The notes below the pieces were generated by a model. The model was not told the origin of the DNA. It saw only the letters and a program-made list of their open reading frames with translations, and ran no database searches. Positions 44,801 through 53,023 of a stretch of 64,000 nucleotides of DNA are shown here, in pieces. The DNA is from Rhizobiaceae bacterium (GTDB lineage Bacteria > Pseudomonadota > Alphaproteobacteria > Rhizobiales > Rhizobiaceae), in contig JABABQ010000067.1 in assembly GCA_014238155.1 (NCBI GenBank), positions 248,001 to 312,000 on the forward strand, in the 5' to 3' direction. The stretch's first letter is position 1, and each line of letters starts with the position of its first letter. The translations under genes and the position numbers were made by a program.

Positions 44801-46143
44801 GAAACTTCTTTCTCAACACTTCGACGCATATCTGCTGGCACTTTGGATCTGGCCAGTTGGGATACCGGTTTTGATGCGCCAACTTCTCCAGACTGGGCAA
44901 ATGCCTCGTGCTGGCTCTCAACTTTGTCCATGTCATAGTGATAATTGACCATAACACCAAATGAGTGTTGCAGCCCGTTTGGCGACGTGTCTGCCAAGCC
45001 ATGAAGTTCTAACACCGAAGCGCCGTTGCTGAGATGGAAACGGGCAACGGGATCAAGCGGCGTTCCATCTTCGCGCTTGGCACCCAACAGATATTTTGCC
45101 GCCAATCCACGCAATTGATTATTATGGGACACCAACAATTCGGAATCGGAATTGTCTGATTTCGCAATCGCAGATCGTTGCAAAGTATCAACATAGTCCT
45201 GACTGACGGGACTCTGTTCACCAGAAAGCCAATCTGCAAATCCCGGAAGCGGGGACAATGTCACAAATGTTTTCAAATGGGGCAATTGGACTGACAAGTC
45301 AGCAACCACCTGCTTGATCAAAAAATTGCCAAATGAAATGCCTCGCAGCCCCTGCTGGCAATTCGAGATTGAATAAAACACGGCTGTATCGACCTCTTCC
45401 CGGTCGAGTTCACTGCGCTCGTCCTGCAACACATCCTGAACAGATCCGGGAATCCCGCGACACAGGGCGACTTCAACAAAAACCAAAGGCTCGTCCGGCA
45501 TGGCTGGATGAAAAAACGCAAAACAGCGTCTGTCGTCAGGTTGCAGCCGACGCCGCAGGTCATCCCAGTCAGCGATTGCGTGGACCGCCTCATACTGAAT
45601 GATTTTAGCCAGAATGTTTGCCGGGCTTTGCCAGGATATCGGACGGATTACGAGAAACCCGCGATTGAACCAGGATACAAACAGGTGACTGAAATCGAGA
45701 TCGATGCGTTTCAGTTCAGGATTATCGGGCAACAGATCGAGCAAGTCTTTGCGCATGTTGACAAGGGCCGATGTTGCACCCGGCACATGATTTAACCGCC
45801 GCAGCAACTCCTGACGCGGCGCTTCCGCAGCTGCCGACAAGGCCGCCAGATTTTTGACACTGCGATCTCCACCATAAGCCGTAACCGCATTGGATAATGC
45901 CGCGATGTCGAGGTCCATTTGTGAACAAAGCAACTGGAAGAAAGCCCGCCGGTCCTCACCATCCAATTCCTGATAACGCGTCAAAACGGCGGAACCAATT
46001 TTTCGGCTCGAGACTTCGCCCTTGCTGGACAACAGATCGGCGCAGAGTTTATCGATCGACCGGTCATCTCGGAAGGCCGAAAAACTCGACCCCCGATCAA
46101 TGATCGAAGCAATCAGTTCACCTAAAAAGCTGGAATTTTTCAT
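44797..46143 (-). CDS. matA: Malonyl-CoA decarboxylase MatA
   Basis: Converts malonyl-CoA to acetyl-CoA and CO2. The 448-residue protein has the MCD family pattern: LLRRLNHVPGATSALVNMRKDLL, DLDFSHLFVSWFNRGFLVIRPISWQSPANIL, KIIQYEAVHAI, DDRRCFAFFHPAMPDEPLVFVEVALC (Glu and Ser/His catalytic region) and AVFYSISNCQQGLRGISFGNFLIKQV. The C-terminal part includes AKYLLGAKREDGTPLDPVARFHLSNGA. It is followed by matB with a 4-nt overlap and preceded by a YciI-like gene after 16 nt. Confidence 0.94.
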   Translation of the reverse strand: MKNSSFLGELIASIIDRGSSFSAFRDDRSIDKLCADLLSSKGEVSSRKIGSAVLTRYQELDGEDRRAFFQLLCSQMDLDIAALSNAVTAYGGDRSVKNLAALSAAAEAPRQELLRRLNHVPGATSALVNMRKDLLDLLPDNPELKRIDLDFSHLFVSWFNRGFLVIRPISWQSPANILAKIIQYEAVHAIADWDDLRRRLQPDDRRCFAFFHPAMPDEPLVFVEVALCRGIPGSVQDVLQDERSELDREEVDTAVFYSISNCQQGLRGISFGNFLIKQVVADLSVQLPHLKTFVTLSPLPGFADWLSGEQSPVSQDYVDTLQRSAIAKSDNSDSELLVSHNNQLRGLAAKYLLGAKREDGTPLDPVARFHLSNGASVLELHGLADTSPNGLQHSFGVMVNYHYDMDKVESQHEAFAQSGEVGASKPVSQLARSKVPADMRRSVEKEVS

Positions 46144-46159
46144 CGGCCTTGGGAAGGTC

Positions 46160-46546
46160 CTATTTTAGAATAACCTGTTTTTGCGAAAGCCTGGTCTCAA
46201 ATGATGGCGATCCTTCGTTGACCAACCATTTTCGCAACTTAAAAGTGCGGCAACCTTCCGAATGCATCGGGTCCTGGTTCGCCAGATCAACCGCCTGCTG
46301 CATGGATTCTGCCCGGTATATGATCAGTCCTGATCCCTGCATCTGTTCGCCGGTGTCATCGGAAAGCGGACCTGCCAGGAACAGTTTACCAGCAGCCTCC
46401 ATTTCCATTTGATAGGCCAAATGGCGCGGCAAGACTTCCTTCATAATGTCAGGAGCCACCGCAGGAGTGGATTCCACGACAAATAATTCAAATGCCAATG
46501 CACCCCGTTCTCGGGCAGTTTCTTTGTATTCATTCCATAAGGGCAT
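46160..46546 (-). CDS. YciI-like protein
   Basis: A small cytoplasmic protein of 128 residues of the YCII group: PRHLAYQMEMEAAGKLFLAGPLSDDTGEQMQGSGLIIYRAESMQQAVDLANQDPMHSEGCRTFKLRKW. The conserved His and Asp pair (RHLAYQ, NQDPMHSEG) is present. YciI relatives include the muconolactone isomerase-like enzymes, so it may act on a catabolic intermediate (inference). It is the first gene of the YciI-matA-matB group and is divergent from the RutE-like gene. Confidence 0.85.
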   Translation of the reverse strand: MPLWNEYKETARERGALAFELFVVESTPAVAPDIMKEVLPRHLAYQMEMEAAGKLFLAGPLSDDTGEQMQGSGLIIYRAESMQQAVDLANQDPMHSEGCRTFKLRKWLVNEGSPSFETRLSQKQVILK

Positions 46547-46599
46547 GGGTTTTTCTCCGGTCAGATTTGGCTCATCCTAGCAAAAAATTCCTCAAATGA

Positions 46600-46613
46600 A
46601 AATATCGATATTT
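46600..46613. promoter_or_regulatory. AT-rich palindrome in the divergent YciI/RutE-like promoter
   Basis: AAATATCGATATTT is a perfect 14-bp palindrome, about 54-67 nt upstream of the YciI-like gene. It could be an operator for either direction. Confidence 0.35.
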
Positions 46614-46614
46614 A

Positions 46615-46644
46615 TTGACTACAGACCCATAATGTGGGTATTTT
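46615..46644 (+). promoter_or_regulatory. Probable promoter of the catabolic island
   Basis: TTGACT at 46615-46620 and TATTTT at 46639-46644 have an 18-bp spacer and point towards the RutE-like gene. They match a sigma70-type promoter moderately well. Confidence 0.45.
46625..46639. promoter_or_regulatory. Inverted repeat between the -35 and -10 elements
   Basis: ACCCATAATGTGGGT has 5-bp arms and occupies the spacer of the promoter just described. That is a typical place for a repressor. The GntR protein encoded at 51911 is a candidate ligand, by proximity only. Confidence 0.5.
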
Positions 46645-46688
46645 AGCGCTAACAAGGAATACCAGATAGCGCCACCCAGGGGGCTGAA

Positions 46689-47360
46689 TTGACGTCTGCT
46701 GATAATTTGAAGCCGGATCTTGAGACCCTGCGGGCGACTGCTCAGCAGGATATCAGGCAGCTTCGGGCTGAGATCACGCAACTCGACCAACCGTCACTCG
46801 ATCTTATTCTGGAGCGGGCCCGTTCCCATTATGCCTGGCAGGACCGGCCGGTGACCAAGCAACAGATCTCGCGCATGTATGACATCGTGAAGATGGGCTC
46901 CACCAGTATGAATTCCTGCCCAGCCCGATTCGTCTTCGTTCAAACGCAAGAAGGCAAAGAAAAACTGGCGAAATCGGTTAAACCAACCAATCTGCCCAAG
47001 CTAATGGGCGCACCGCTAACTGTCATTATTGCTTATGATGTGGAATTCTGGCGCGAATTGTTGAAGCTTTTTCCGCATGAAGACAGGCGCGGCCATTTTT
47101 CTGACAAGCCGGACCATGCCGAGGATACGGCGTATAGAAATTCCACTTTGCAGGGTGGCTATTTGATGACAGCCGCGCGCGCAATCGGCCTTGATGTCGG
47201 CGCTATGTCCGGATTTTCAAACGCCATTGTGGATGAGGAATTCTTCGCCGGCACCACGACAAAGTCGAATTTTCTGTGCAATATTGGATATGCCGACGAA
47301 GCCGCTTTATTTCAACGTTTGCCGCGATTTGAATTTGACGAAGTCTGCGAGTTCGCCTGA
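46689..47360 (+). CDS. Malonic semialdehyde reductase-like nitroreductase-family protein
   Basis: A flavoprotein of 223 residues of the RutE/HadB type: ILERARSHYAWQDRPVTKQQISRMYDIVKMGSTSMNSCPARFVFVQTQEGKEKL, APLTVIIAYDVEFWRELLKLFPHED, NSTLQGGYLMTAARAIGLDVGAMSGFSNAIVDEEFF. RutE reduces malonic semialdehyde to 3-hydroxypropionate using FMN and NAD(P)H. The start is TTG 46689 behind AGGGGG. It opens the plus-strand catabolic island and is divergent from the malonate genes. The true substrate could be another semialdehyde or a nitro compound. Confidence 0.83.
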   Translation: MTSADNLKPDLETLRATAQQDIRQLRAEITQLDQPSLDLILERARSHYAWQDRPVTKQQISRMYDIVKMGSTSMNSCPARFVFVQTQEGKEKLAKSVKPTNLPKLMGAPLTVIIAYDVEFWRELLKLFPHEDRRGHFSDKPDHAEDTAYRNSTLQGGYLMTAARAIGLDVGAMSGFSNAIVDEEFFAGTTTKSNFLCNIGYADEAALFQRLPRFEFDEVCEFA

Positions 47361-47390
47361 AATGAATACAGCGCCAAAGGGAGTAAATTG

Positions 47391-47858
47391 ATGGCTTTGA
47401 ATATCCGACCAAAAACGACGGTCAAGCTTAAAGCTGAAGCCCATTGCCCTTCGCATTCGCTGTCGCAAGTTGCGGTCCGAGATCTCGTTTTCGCTATCGA
47501 CGAACCGATTGAACGCGATGGAACGAATACAGGTCCTACACCAACCGACACCGCTTTGGCGGCACTGATTGGATGCACCAATGTGATTGGCCACAAATGC
47601 GCTGCCAGCCTTGGCATCAATATCGGCCATCTCAATATATCTGCTGTCTGTGATTTTGACCGCCGCGGTGTGACGCTGCAGGAAGAAATCGAAATTCCGT
47701 TTACAAAAGTGATTTTAAAAATCGAAACGGGCGAAACAGTTTCGCAGTCCGACCTTGACCGGCTATCTGCTGAGGTCGCAAAATTTTGTCCATTGTCAAA
47801 ACTTTTTCGGCAAGCAGGCACTGTGATTGACGAAGAGTGGGTATCAAAACCAAATTAA
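47391..47858 (+). CDS. OsmC-family protein
   Basis: A single-domain OsmC/Ohr-like protein of 155 residues. ATG 47391 has GGAG 8 nt upstream. Family features are GPTPTDTALAALIGCTNVIGHKCAASLG with a redox-type Cys, and FCPLSKLFRQAG near the C-terminus with the second Cys. Such proteins reduce peroxides through a Cys pair. It follows the RutE-like gene after 30 nt and precedes the TRAP genes by about 40 nt, so it belongs to the same transcript. Its role in catabolism is unclear. Confidence 0.85.
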   Translation: MALNIRPKTTVKLKAEAHCPSHSLSQVAVRDLVFAIDEPIERDGTNTGPTPTDTALAALIGCTNVIGHKCAASLGINIGHLNISAVCDFDRRGVTLQEEIEIPFTKVILKIETGETVSQSDLDRLSAEVAKFCPLSKLFRQAGTVIDEEWVSKPN

Positions 47859-47901
47859 TCGGCCCCACAACAATACAGGGACCATAAACCGGGAGGAAAA
47901 T

Positions 47902-49005
47902 ATGTTGAAAAAAACTTTGCAAACAACACGTAGAGGATTGCTGATTGCTGCCGTTGCAGCCGGAACGTCTCTATCGTTCAGCGCGGCCCCGATCCAGGCT
48001 GCCGAAACAATAAACATGATCGCGATCGATGGCTATCCGGCACGCGCCATGTGGGTTAAGGAATTTTCCGGATTCTTCATTCCCCGCGTCAACGAACTGC
48101 TCGCGGCCAAGGGAAATTATGAAATCAAATGGCAGGAAGCTTATGGCGGCACCATCGTTAAACCGCGTGGTGTGCTTGAAGGCATTAAGCTGGGTCTGGG
48201 GGATATTGGAATTGTCACCACGATTTTTCACAACTCCAAATTGCCAAGTCAGGGTATTTCAGCGGTAACGCCATTCATCGCTGCTGACGCACGAATTGTC
48301 GCCAAAGCGGTAGATGAAATTGCCAAGGAATTTCCACAAATGGCCAAAGAGCTGGATGCGGAAAACCAGGTCTATCTGGCGACTGGTGTGGTGCTGGACA
48401 CTTATCAGATGTTTTCAAAGACACCGATCAATTCACTCGATGATCTGAAGGGCAAGAAAGTCGCTGGTGCCGGTTATAATTTGCGTTATCTGGAAGGCAT
48501 TGAGGGCGCTGCAGGCGTCCGCGGTGGTCTACCAAATTTCTACAACATGCTGCAGACTGGCGTTGTAGACGCAGCCATGCTGTGGCCGGAGGCCGCCAAA
48601 ACCTTCAAGATCGCGGAAGTTGCACCTTACATGCTGAAAGCTGATCTGGGTGCGGTGAACTCGAAGACCGTAACCGTCAACAAGGACATGTGGGCTAAAC
48701 TGCCGGACGAAGTGAAGGGCATCCTGCAACAGGTAGCTGTTGAATATCGTGACCACATTGCCGCTGTTGCGATGGATCGTGCAACGGCATCGTTGGAGGC
48801 CTATAAAAAAGGCGGCGGAACGGTGGTCGAACTGTCAGCTGAAGCTCGTGCTTCCTGGGCCAAATCGATGCCAAATATTGCGGTCGACTGGGCCAAGAAA
48901 CTTGACGACGCCGGTGCTCCCGGATCCGACATGTTGAAGGCTTATACTGCCAAGCTAAAAGCTGCAGGCAAGACGCCAGTGCGCGACTGGGCCAGCGAGC
49001 TTTAA
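47902..49005 (+). CDS. TRAP transporter substrate-binding protein (DctP type)
   Basis: A periplasmic binding protein of 367 residues. GGGAGGAAAAT precedes ATG 47902. The signal region (MLKKTLQTTRRGLLIAAVAA) has a twin-Arg and ends PIQAAE. The mature protein shows the DctP pattern: WQEAYGGTIVKPRGVLEGIKLGLGDIGIV and INSLDDLKGKKVAGAGYNLRYLE, with VVDAAMLWPE. The substrate is likely an organic acid; the neighbouring genes suggest an aromatic or ring-derived acid (inference). Followed by DctQ and DctM genes. Confidence 0.92.
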   Translation: MLKKTLQTTRRGLLIAAVAAGTSLSFSAAPIQAAETINMIAIDGYPARAMWVKEFSGFFIPRVNELLAAKGNYEIKWQEAYGGTIVKPRGVLEGIKLGLGDIGIVTTIFHNSKLPSQGISAVTPFIAADARIVAKAVDEIAKEFPQMAKELDAENQVYLATGVVLDTYQMFSKTPINSLDDLKGKKVAGAGYNLRYLEGIEGAAGVRGGLPNFYNMLQTGVVDAAMLWPEAAKTFKIAEVAPYMLKADLGAVNSKTVTVNKDMWAKLPDEVKGILQQVAVEYRDHIAAVAMDRATASLEAYKKGGGTVVELSAEARASWAKSMPNIAVDWAKKLDDAGAPGSDMLKAYTAKLKAAGKTPVRDWASEL

Positions 49006-49040
49006 GCCGGCAAACGCAATTGCGGTGAGGAAATAAATCG

Positions 49041-49661
49041 ATGTCCGATATTCTTCACCGCATTAGCGCGCCATTCATCGCCGTGGCGATCGTGTCAAAC
49101 GCGGTTGGCACGGCGGTAATTTTTCTGCTGGTCGGCATCATGAATGTCGACATCATTGCCCGCGGGGCATTTCATTCGCCGCTCCGTGGCGTCGTGGAAG
49201 TTGTTATATTCTCTCTGATTCTGATTGTTTTTCTACAATTACCTGACGTGGTGCGAAGCAATCGATTGACGAGATCTGACGGTTTTCTGGTCTTTGCAGA
49301 ACAGCGTTATCCACGCTTTGCCAATAGTGCGGCACGGATGATCGATCTGTTGTCAGCCTTGTTCATGGGCCTGATCGCCTGGACAGTCTACCCGGAATTT
49401 GTTGATTCAATCGAGACCTGTCATTTTATCACTCCGCCGGAATTTGGCGCACCACCTACCGGTGATTTTTTTGCCGATCTGGCCACTGCATTTGCCCGGT
49501 GCGAATATTTTGGCACACCGGGAATTTTCACAGCGCCCTGGTGGCCAGCCAAATTGGCGATATTCTTCAGTGTCACCCTGTGTTCCATTATTTTTCTGCT
49601 GAAAACGCTGATCGGTACGCGAAAACCAGTTCTGGTTGATCAAAGTGAGAGCCCGGTATGA
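49041..49661 (+). CDS. TRAP transporter small permease (DctQ type)
   Basis: A membrane protein of 206 residues with four hydrophobic segments, as for DctQ. The family-like stretch is MNVDIIARGAFHSPLRGVVEVVIFSLILIVFLQLPDVVRSNRLTRSD near residues 29-75. A periplasmic loop of about 50 residues (CHFITPPEFGAPPTGDFF) is longer than usual. It is 35 nt after the DctP gene and overlaps the DctM gene by 4 nt. Confidence 0.85.
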   Translation: MSDILHRISAPFIAVAIVSNAVGTAVIFLLVGIMNVDIIARGAFHSPLRGVVEVVIFSLILIVFLQLPDVVRSNRLTRSDGFLVFAEQRYPRFANSAARMIDLLSALFMGLIAWTVYPEFVDSIETCHFITPPEFGAPPTGDFFADLATAFARCEYFGTPGIFTAPWWPAKLAIFFSVTLCSIIFLLKTLIGTRKPVLVDQSESPV

Positions 49662-50968
49662 GTCCCGTTGAAATCGGTGCACTATCTGTCGCGGCAATTG
49701 TTGCCTTGGTTTACTTAGGCGTCTACATCCCGGTGGCGCTGGGAATGGTGTCTTTCATTTCCATCTGGATTATCAGCGGCAAGTCCATTTTGGCATTCAA
49801 CTTTTTGAAGATCGCCGTCAGTGACGGTGTAACCGAATATCCGTTTGCCACAATTCCTCTGTTCACCGTGATGGGCCTGCTTGTATCGCGGGCCGGACTG
49901 GGAACCGACATTTATGCTGTGATGAACCGCGCCTTCAAGGCGCTGACAGGCGGTATTGGCATGGCGACGGTTGGAGCCAATGCGGTGTTTGCAGCAGTCA
50001 CCGGTTCATCGATTGCTTCAGCTTCGGTATTCACCCGCATTGCCGTGCCGGAAATGCGCAAGCTGAATTACAGCAAACGCTTTGCTGTGGGAGTTGTTGC
50101 GGGATCGTCGGTTCTCGGCATGATCATCCCACCCAGTGCGATGTTGATCATCTATTCCTTTGTCTCTGAACAATCGGTTGGCGAGATGTTTTTGGCAGGC
50201 ATTGTTCCCGGTCTTTTACTCACCGCGGCCTATATCACGTGGATATATGCTGCAGGCAAACTGCGGCCAGATTATCTCGGCAAAAATATCGATCATGGGG
50301 TAGATGAACCCATGTCGGCGGCAGAAATCCTCGACAAGACGGTGCCGATTGTCGCCTTGATCCTGATCGTGCTGGGTGGCATTTATACCGGCTGGCTAAC
50401 CCCGGTTGAAGCTGGTGCTGCCGGTGCACTGGCGGCACTTCTTATCGCTATATTGCGGCGTAAAATATCCTGGCGTGGACTTTGGGATACGGCGATTGAA
50501 ACAGGACATATCACAGCTTCGATCCTGTTCCTGATCACAATGGCTTCGCTTTACAGTCGAATGCTTGGATATGCCGGGTTGCCCAATCAATTGAACGAGG
50601 TTTTGCAAAACTACAATCTCGGTTTTGTCGAAGTGATGATTATCTATGTCGTCCTGATGCTGTTTCTCGGCACATTGCTGGATACAGCCTCGATAATCTT
50701 GATTGTCGTGCCCCTGTTTATCACCCTTGTTGAAGGTATGGGCATGAGCCTGGTATGGTTTGGAATTGTCACGGTGATCGGTGCCGAAATCGGACTGCTG
50801 ACACCGCCGCTTGGCATATCCTGTTTTGTCATCAAATCCAGTCTCAACGACCCCGATATATCGCTTAAAGATGTATTCTTCGGAGCCTTCCCCTTTGCCG
50901 TGATCATGCTTCTGGTACTGATCCTAATTATTGCCTTTCCGGTATTGTCCACCGGCATACTCAACTAG
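49658..50968 (+). CDS. TRAP transporter large permease (DctM type)
   Basis: A multi-spanning permease of 436 residues with the DctM signature: FPFATIPLFTVMGLLVSRAGLG-like stretch, AFKALTGGIGMATVGANAVFAAVTGSSIASASVFTRIAVPEM, GSSVLGMIIPPSAMLIIYSFVSEQSVGEMFLAGIVPG and the final TPPLGISCFVIKSS. It pairs with DctQ in Na+-driven uptake. The start overlaps the DctQ stop (ATGA). The dioxygenase gene follows 21 nt later. Confidence 0.95.
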   Translation: MSPVEIGALSVAAIVALVYLGVYIPVALGMVSFISIWIISGKSILAFNFLKIAVSDGVTEYPFATIPLFTVMGLLVSRAGLGTDIYAVMNRAFKALTGGIGMATVGANAVFAAVTGSSIASASVFTRIAVPEMRKLNYSKRFAVGVVAGSSVLGMIIPPSAMLIIYSFVSEQSVGEMFLAGIVPGLLLTAAYITWIYAAGKLRPDYLGKNIDHGVDEPMSAAEILDKTVPIVALILIVLGGIYTGWLTPVEAGAAGALAALLIAILRRKISWRGLWDTAIETGHITASILFLITMASLYSRMLGYAGLPNQLNEVLQNYNLGFVEVMIIYVVLMLFLGTLLDTASIILIVVPLFITLVEGMGMSLVWFGIVTVIGAEIGLLTPPLGISCFVIKSSLNDPDISLKDVFFGAFPFAVIMLLVLILIIAFPVLSTGILN

Positions 50969-50989
50969 CTCAACCAAGGGAGATGCGCC

Positions 50990-51868
50990 ATGCGCAACGT
51001 CACCTCAGAAACGATCACCAAAGCTTTTCTTGACTATTGTAGCGACGATACCGACCCAAGATTGATGTTCATCATTGAAAAATTGGCAAATCACTTACAC
51101 GATTTTGTCCGCGAAACGGACCTGACCCACGACGAATGGCGAAAGGGTCTGGAATTGCTGATGGCGGCTGGTGAAATTTCCACTCCGGAACGCAATGAGT
51201 TCATCCTGTTTTCCGATGTCCTGGGCCTCTCCTCACTGGTCGACATGGTCAATTCTGCTGAACATGGCACACCATCCAGTGTGTTGGGGCCTTTTCACAT
51301 TCTCGGCGCACCAGACGTGCCGGTTGGTGCTGATCTGAAAGGGGAAAATGAGGGCACCACAGTAGTGGTTGGCGGGCGGGTGACTACCAGAGAGGGAGAG
51401 CCCATCACGGGGGCAGAACTGGAAATCTGGCAAACCGCCGACAACGGTCTTTATTCAAACCAGGACGAAGCGCAACCGGAGTACAATCTGCGCGCTCATA
51501 TGACGACGGGTGCTGACGGACGCTATCTGTTCTCAACGGTCCGGCCGGCCCCTTATACGGTGCCCGATGACGGCCCCGTTGGTGAATTGCTGAACTCAAC
51601 CGGCCGCCACCCGTGGCGCCCCTCGCATTTGCATTTCATCGTCACAGCGCCAGGTCACCGGTCGCTGGTCACAGAAGTATTCCCCAGCGATGACCCCTAT
51701 CTGGATGAAGATCCGGTATTTGGTGTGCGGGAACAGCTGGTGATGGATTATCAAAAGCGCGAAGATCCTTCCAACCTTCCCGATGATCTGGAAGCCAAAG
51801 CAGAGCTCGGATCCCCGTTTTACGTGGTGGATTTTGATTTCGTTCTGGCCGAAGCAACTGCAAGTTAA
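50990..51868 (+). CDS. Intradiol ring-cleavage dioxygenase (hydroxyquinol 1,2-dioxygenase type)
   Basis: A non-haem Fe(III) dioxygenase of 292 residues that opens catechol-like rings between the hydroxyls. The N-terminal helical domain (DPRLMFIIEKLANHLHDFVRETDLTHDEWRKGLELL) is followed by the catalytic beta-barrel with SSVLGPFHILGAP, and the iron ligands Tyr155, Tyr189, His213 and His215 (WRPSHLHF). Overall length and motifs fit hydroxyquinol 1,2-dioxygenases better than protocatechuate 3,4-dioxygenases. No maleylacetate reductase is visible nearby. It is co-oriented with the TRAP genes, suggesting the transporter imports its ring substrate or a precursor. Confidence 0.9.
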   Translation: MRNVTSETITKAFLDYCSDDTDPRLMFIIEKLANHLHDFVRETDLTHDEWRKGLELLMAAGEISTPERNEFILFSDVLGLSSLVDMVNSAEHGTPSSVLGPFHILGAPDVPVGADLKGENEGTTVVVGGRVTTREGEPITGAELEIWQTADNGLYSNQDEAQPEYNLRAHMTTGADGRYLFSTVRPAPYTVPDDGPVGELLNSTGRHPWRPSHLHFIVTAPGHRSLVTEVFPSDDPYLDEDPVFGVREQLVMDYQKREDPSNLPDDLEAKAELGSPFYVVDFDFVLAEATAS

Positions 51869-51910
51869 CGCCACGTTCACACGTTAGCGTCCTGTACCCA
51901 TTGTTTGAGT

Positions 51911-52633
51911 CTAATTTACCAAGTCATCGCTCAAAAAATTGCTGGTGCGGCGATAGTGATTGATCAGCAGTTTTGCGGCGAGGTCGGCATCACGAGCCAG
52001 CACGGAATCGCAGATCGCACTATGTTCTTCGGCTATATCACGCTCAGGATAAGCTTTGGTTCCTGACAATTGGCGATAGCGAATATTCTGATCATATAAC
52101 TGGTCACAGAATTTCAACAGCATTGAGGAACCACACTCGCTGATCAACGTCATGTGGAAACCCTTGTGTTGTTCTTCCCAGTCTTTGTTGGCGACAAAAT
52201 GATTGGAATCGGCGGAACGGGGAATACGCGACAAACGGTAGTTGGCAAGAACAACCCGCTCCTCCCAGGCGGCAGCTCCATTTGCAATGGACTCCCGTAA
52301 TGCCCGCTCCTCAAGCCAACATCGCGTTTTCAGTAATTCTTCAAATTCCTGCACACTGACTTCAGAAACCCGAAATCCCCGTTGGTCGTTGCGCTCAACA
52401 AAATGATCCGACGTCAAAAGGCTCAAGGCCTCTCGGATGGGCGAGGTTCCCACGTCATAAGTACGACGCAATTCCTCGATTTTAAGTTTGCGGCCGGGTT
52501 TCAGGGTGCCTGATATTATGTCTTCGCGAAGCCGCATATAAGCACGGCTGGTCATCGATTCTGAACCAGCGCTGTCTGTCGCACTGATATCACGGAGCCC
52601 AACCCCCTCGCCCATTTCTGCTGGATCGCTCAT
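51911..52633 (-). CDS. GntR-family regulator with FCD domain
   Basis: A repressor-like protein of 240 residues. The winged helix is at about 30-95 (MRLREDIISGTLKPGRKLKIEELRRTYDVGTSPIREALSLLTSDHFVERNDQRGFRVSEVS) and an FCD effector domain follows (EEQHKGFHMTLISECGSSMLLKFCDQLYDQNIRYR with metal-type His residues). It runs opposite to the dioxygenase gene and probably controls the catabolic island, perhaps through ACCCATAATGTGGGT at 46625 (inference). A strong inverted repeat lies in its own upstream region. Confidence 0.9.
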   Translation of the reverse strand: MSDPAEMGEGVGLRDISATDSAGSESMTSRAYMRLREDIISGTLKPGRKLKIEELRRTYDVGTSPIREALSLLTSDHFVERNDQRGFRVSEVSVQEFEELLKTRCWLEERALRESIANGAAAWEERVVLANYRLSRIPRSADSNHFVANKDWEEQHKGFHMTLISECGSSMLLKFCDQLYDQNIRYRQLSGTKAYPERDIAEEHSAICDSVLARDADLAAKLLINHYRRTSNFLSDDLVN

Positions 52634-52662
52634 GAAGTCAAAATCTCTTTCGTTGGTATAAT

Positions 52663-52691
52663 CGAACCGGGAAACATCCTGTCCCGGTTCG
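52663..52691. promoter_or_regulatory. Strong inverted repeat upstream of the GntR gene
   Basis: CGAACCGGGA and TCCCGGTTCG form perfect 10-bp arms around a 9-nt loop, 30-58 nt upstream of the GntR start. It could be an operator for autoregulation or a transcript hairpin. No T-run follows on either strand. Confidence 0.45.
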
Positions 52692-52739
52692 CTTGGCTGT
52701 TTCTCACATTGATAGGGTCAGGCTCCCTTCATTTGAGCC

Positions 52740-53022
52740 CTAGGGCAAGGACCCATTAATCTGATGTATTCTGCGATGGTGAATTTTGTTGCTGGCAAGG
52801 AGCAGAGACGCAGGAAACCTGTTGGTTTTCAAGGTTCTGCGACGATATCCAGCGGCAAAAATCGCCCCGCCCACCCAAAACAAAAGGGGGTTGGACATGT
52901 CACGCCCGCCTAAAGCAAACCAATGCTCGAAAGGGCCACCGGCTCTTGCTTGCGCTTGTTTTACTTTATCCAGAAGTGTCATGACCAACACAATACACCA
53001 CATTAATGAGTCCTGACCCTAG
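52740..53022. mobile_element. MITE-like element with IS5-type CTAG flanks
   Basis: Ends at 52740-52763 and 52999-53022 are inverted copies matching at 20 of 24 positions, starting CTAGGG and containing CATTAAT; similarity continues less well for about 12 more bases. CTAG borders both sides, as for IS5-family target duplication. The ~275-bp interior contains an 87-codon frame on the minus strand that is not a recognisable transposase. The element ends 2 bp from the stop codon of the exported beta-lactamase-fold gene. Another TAGGGTCAGG lies just outside at 52713. Likely a non-autonomous or decayed insertion. Confidence 0.65.
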
Positions 53023-53023
53023 C

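Noticed and set aside
52740-53003. 87-codon frame inside the IS5-like element
   Set aside because: It starts in one terminal repeat and ends in the other, with no transposase or other family features.
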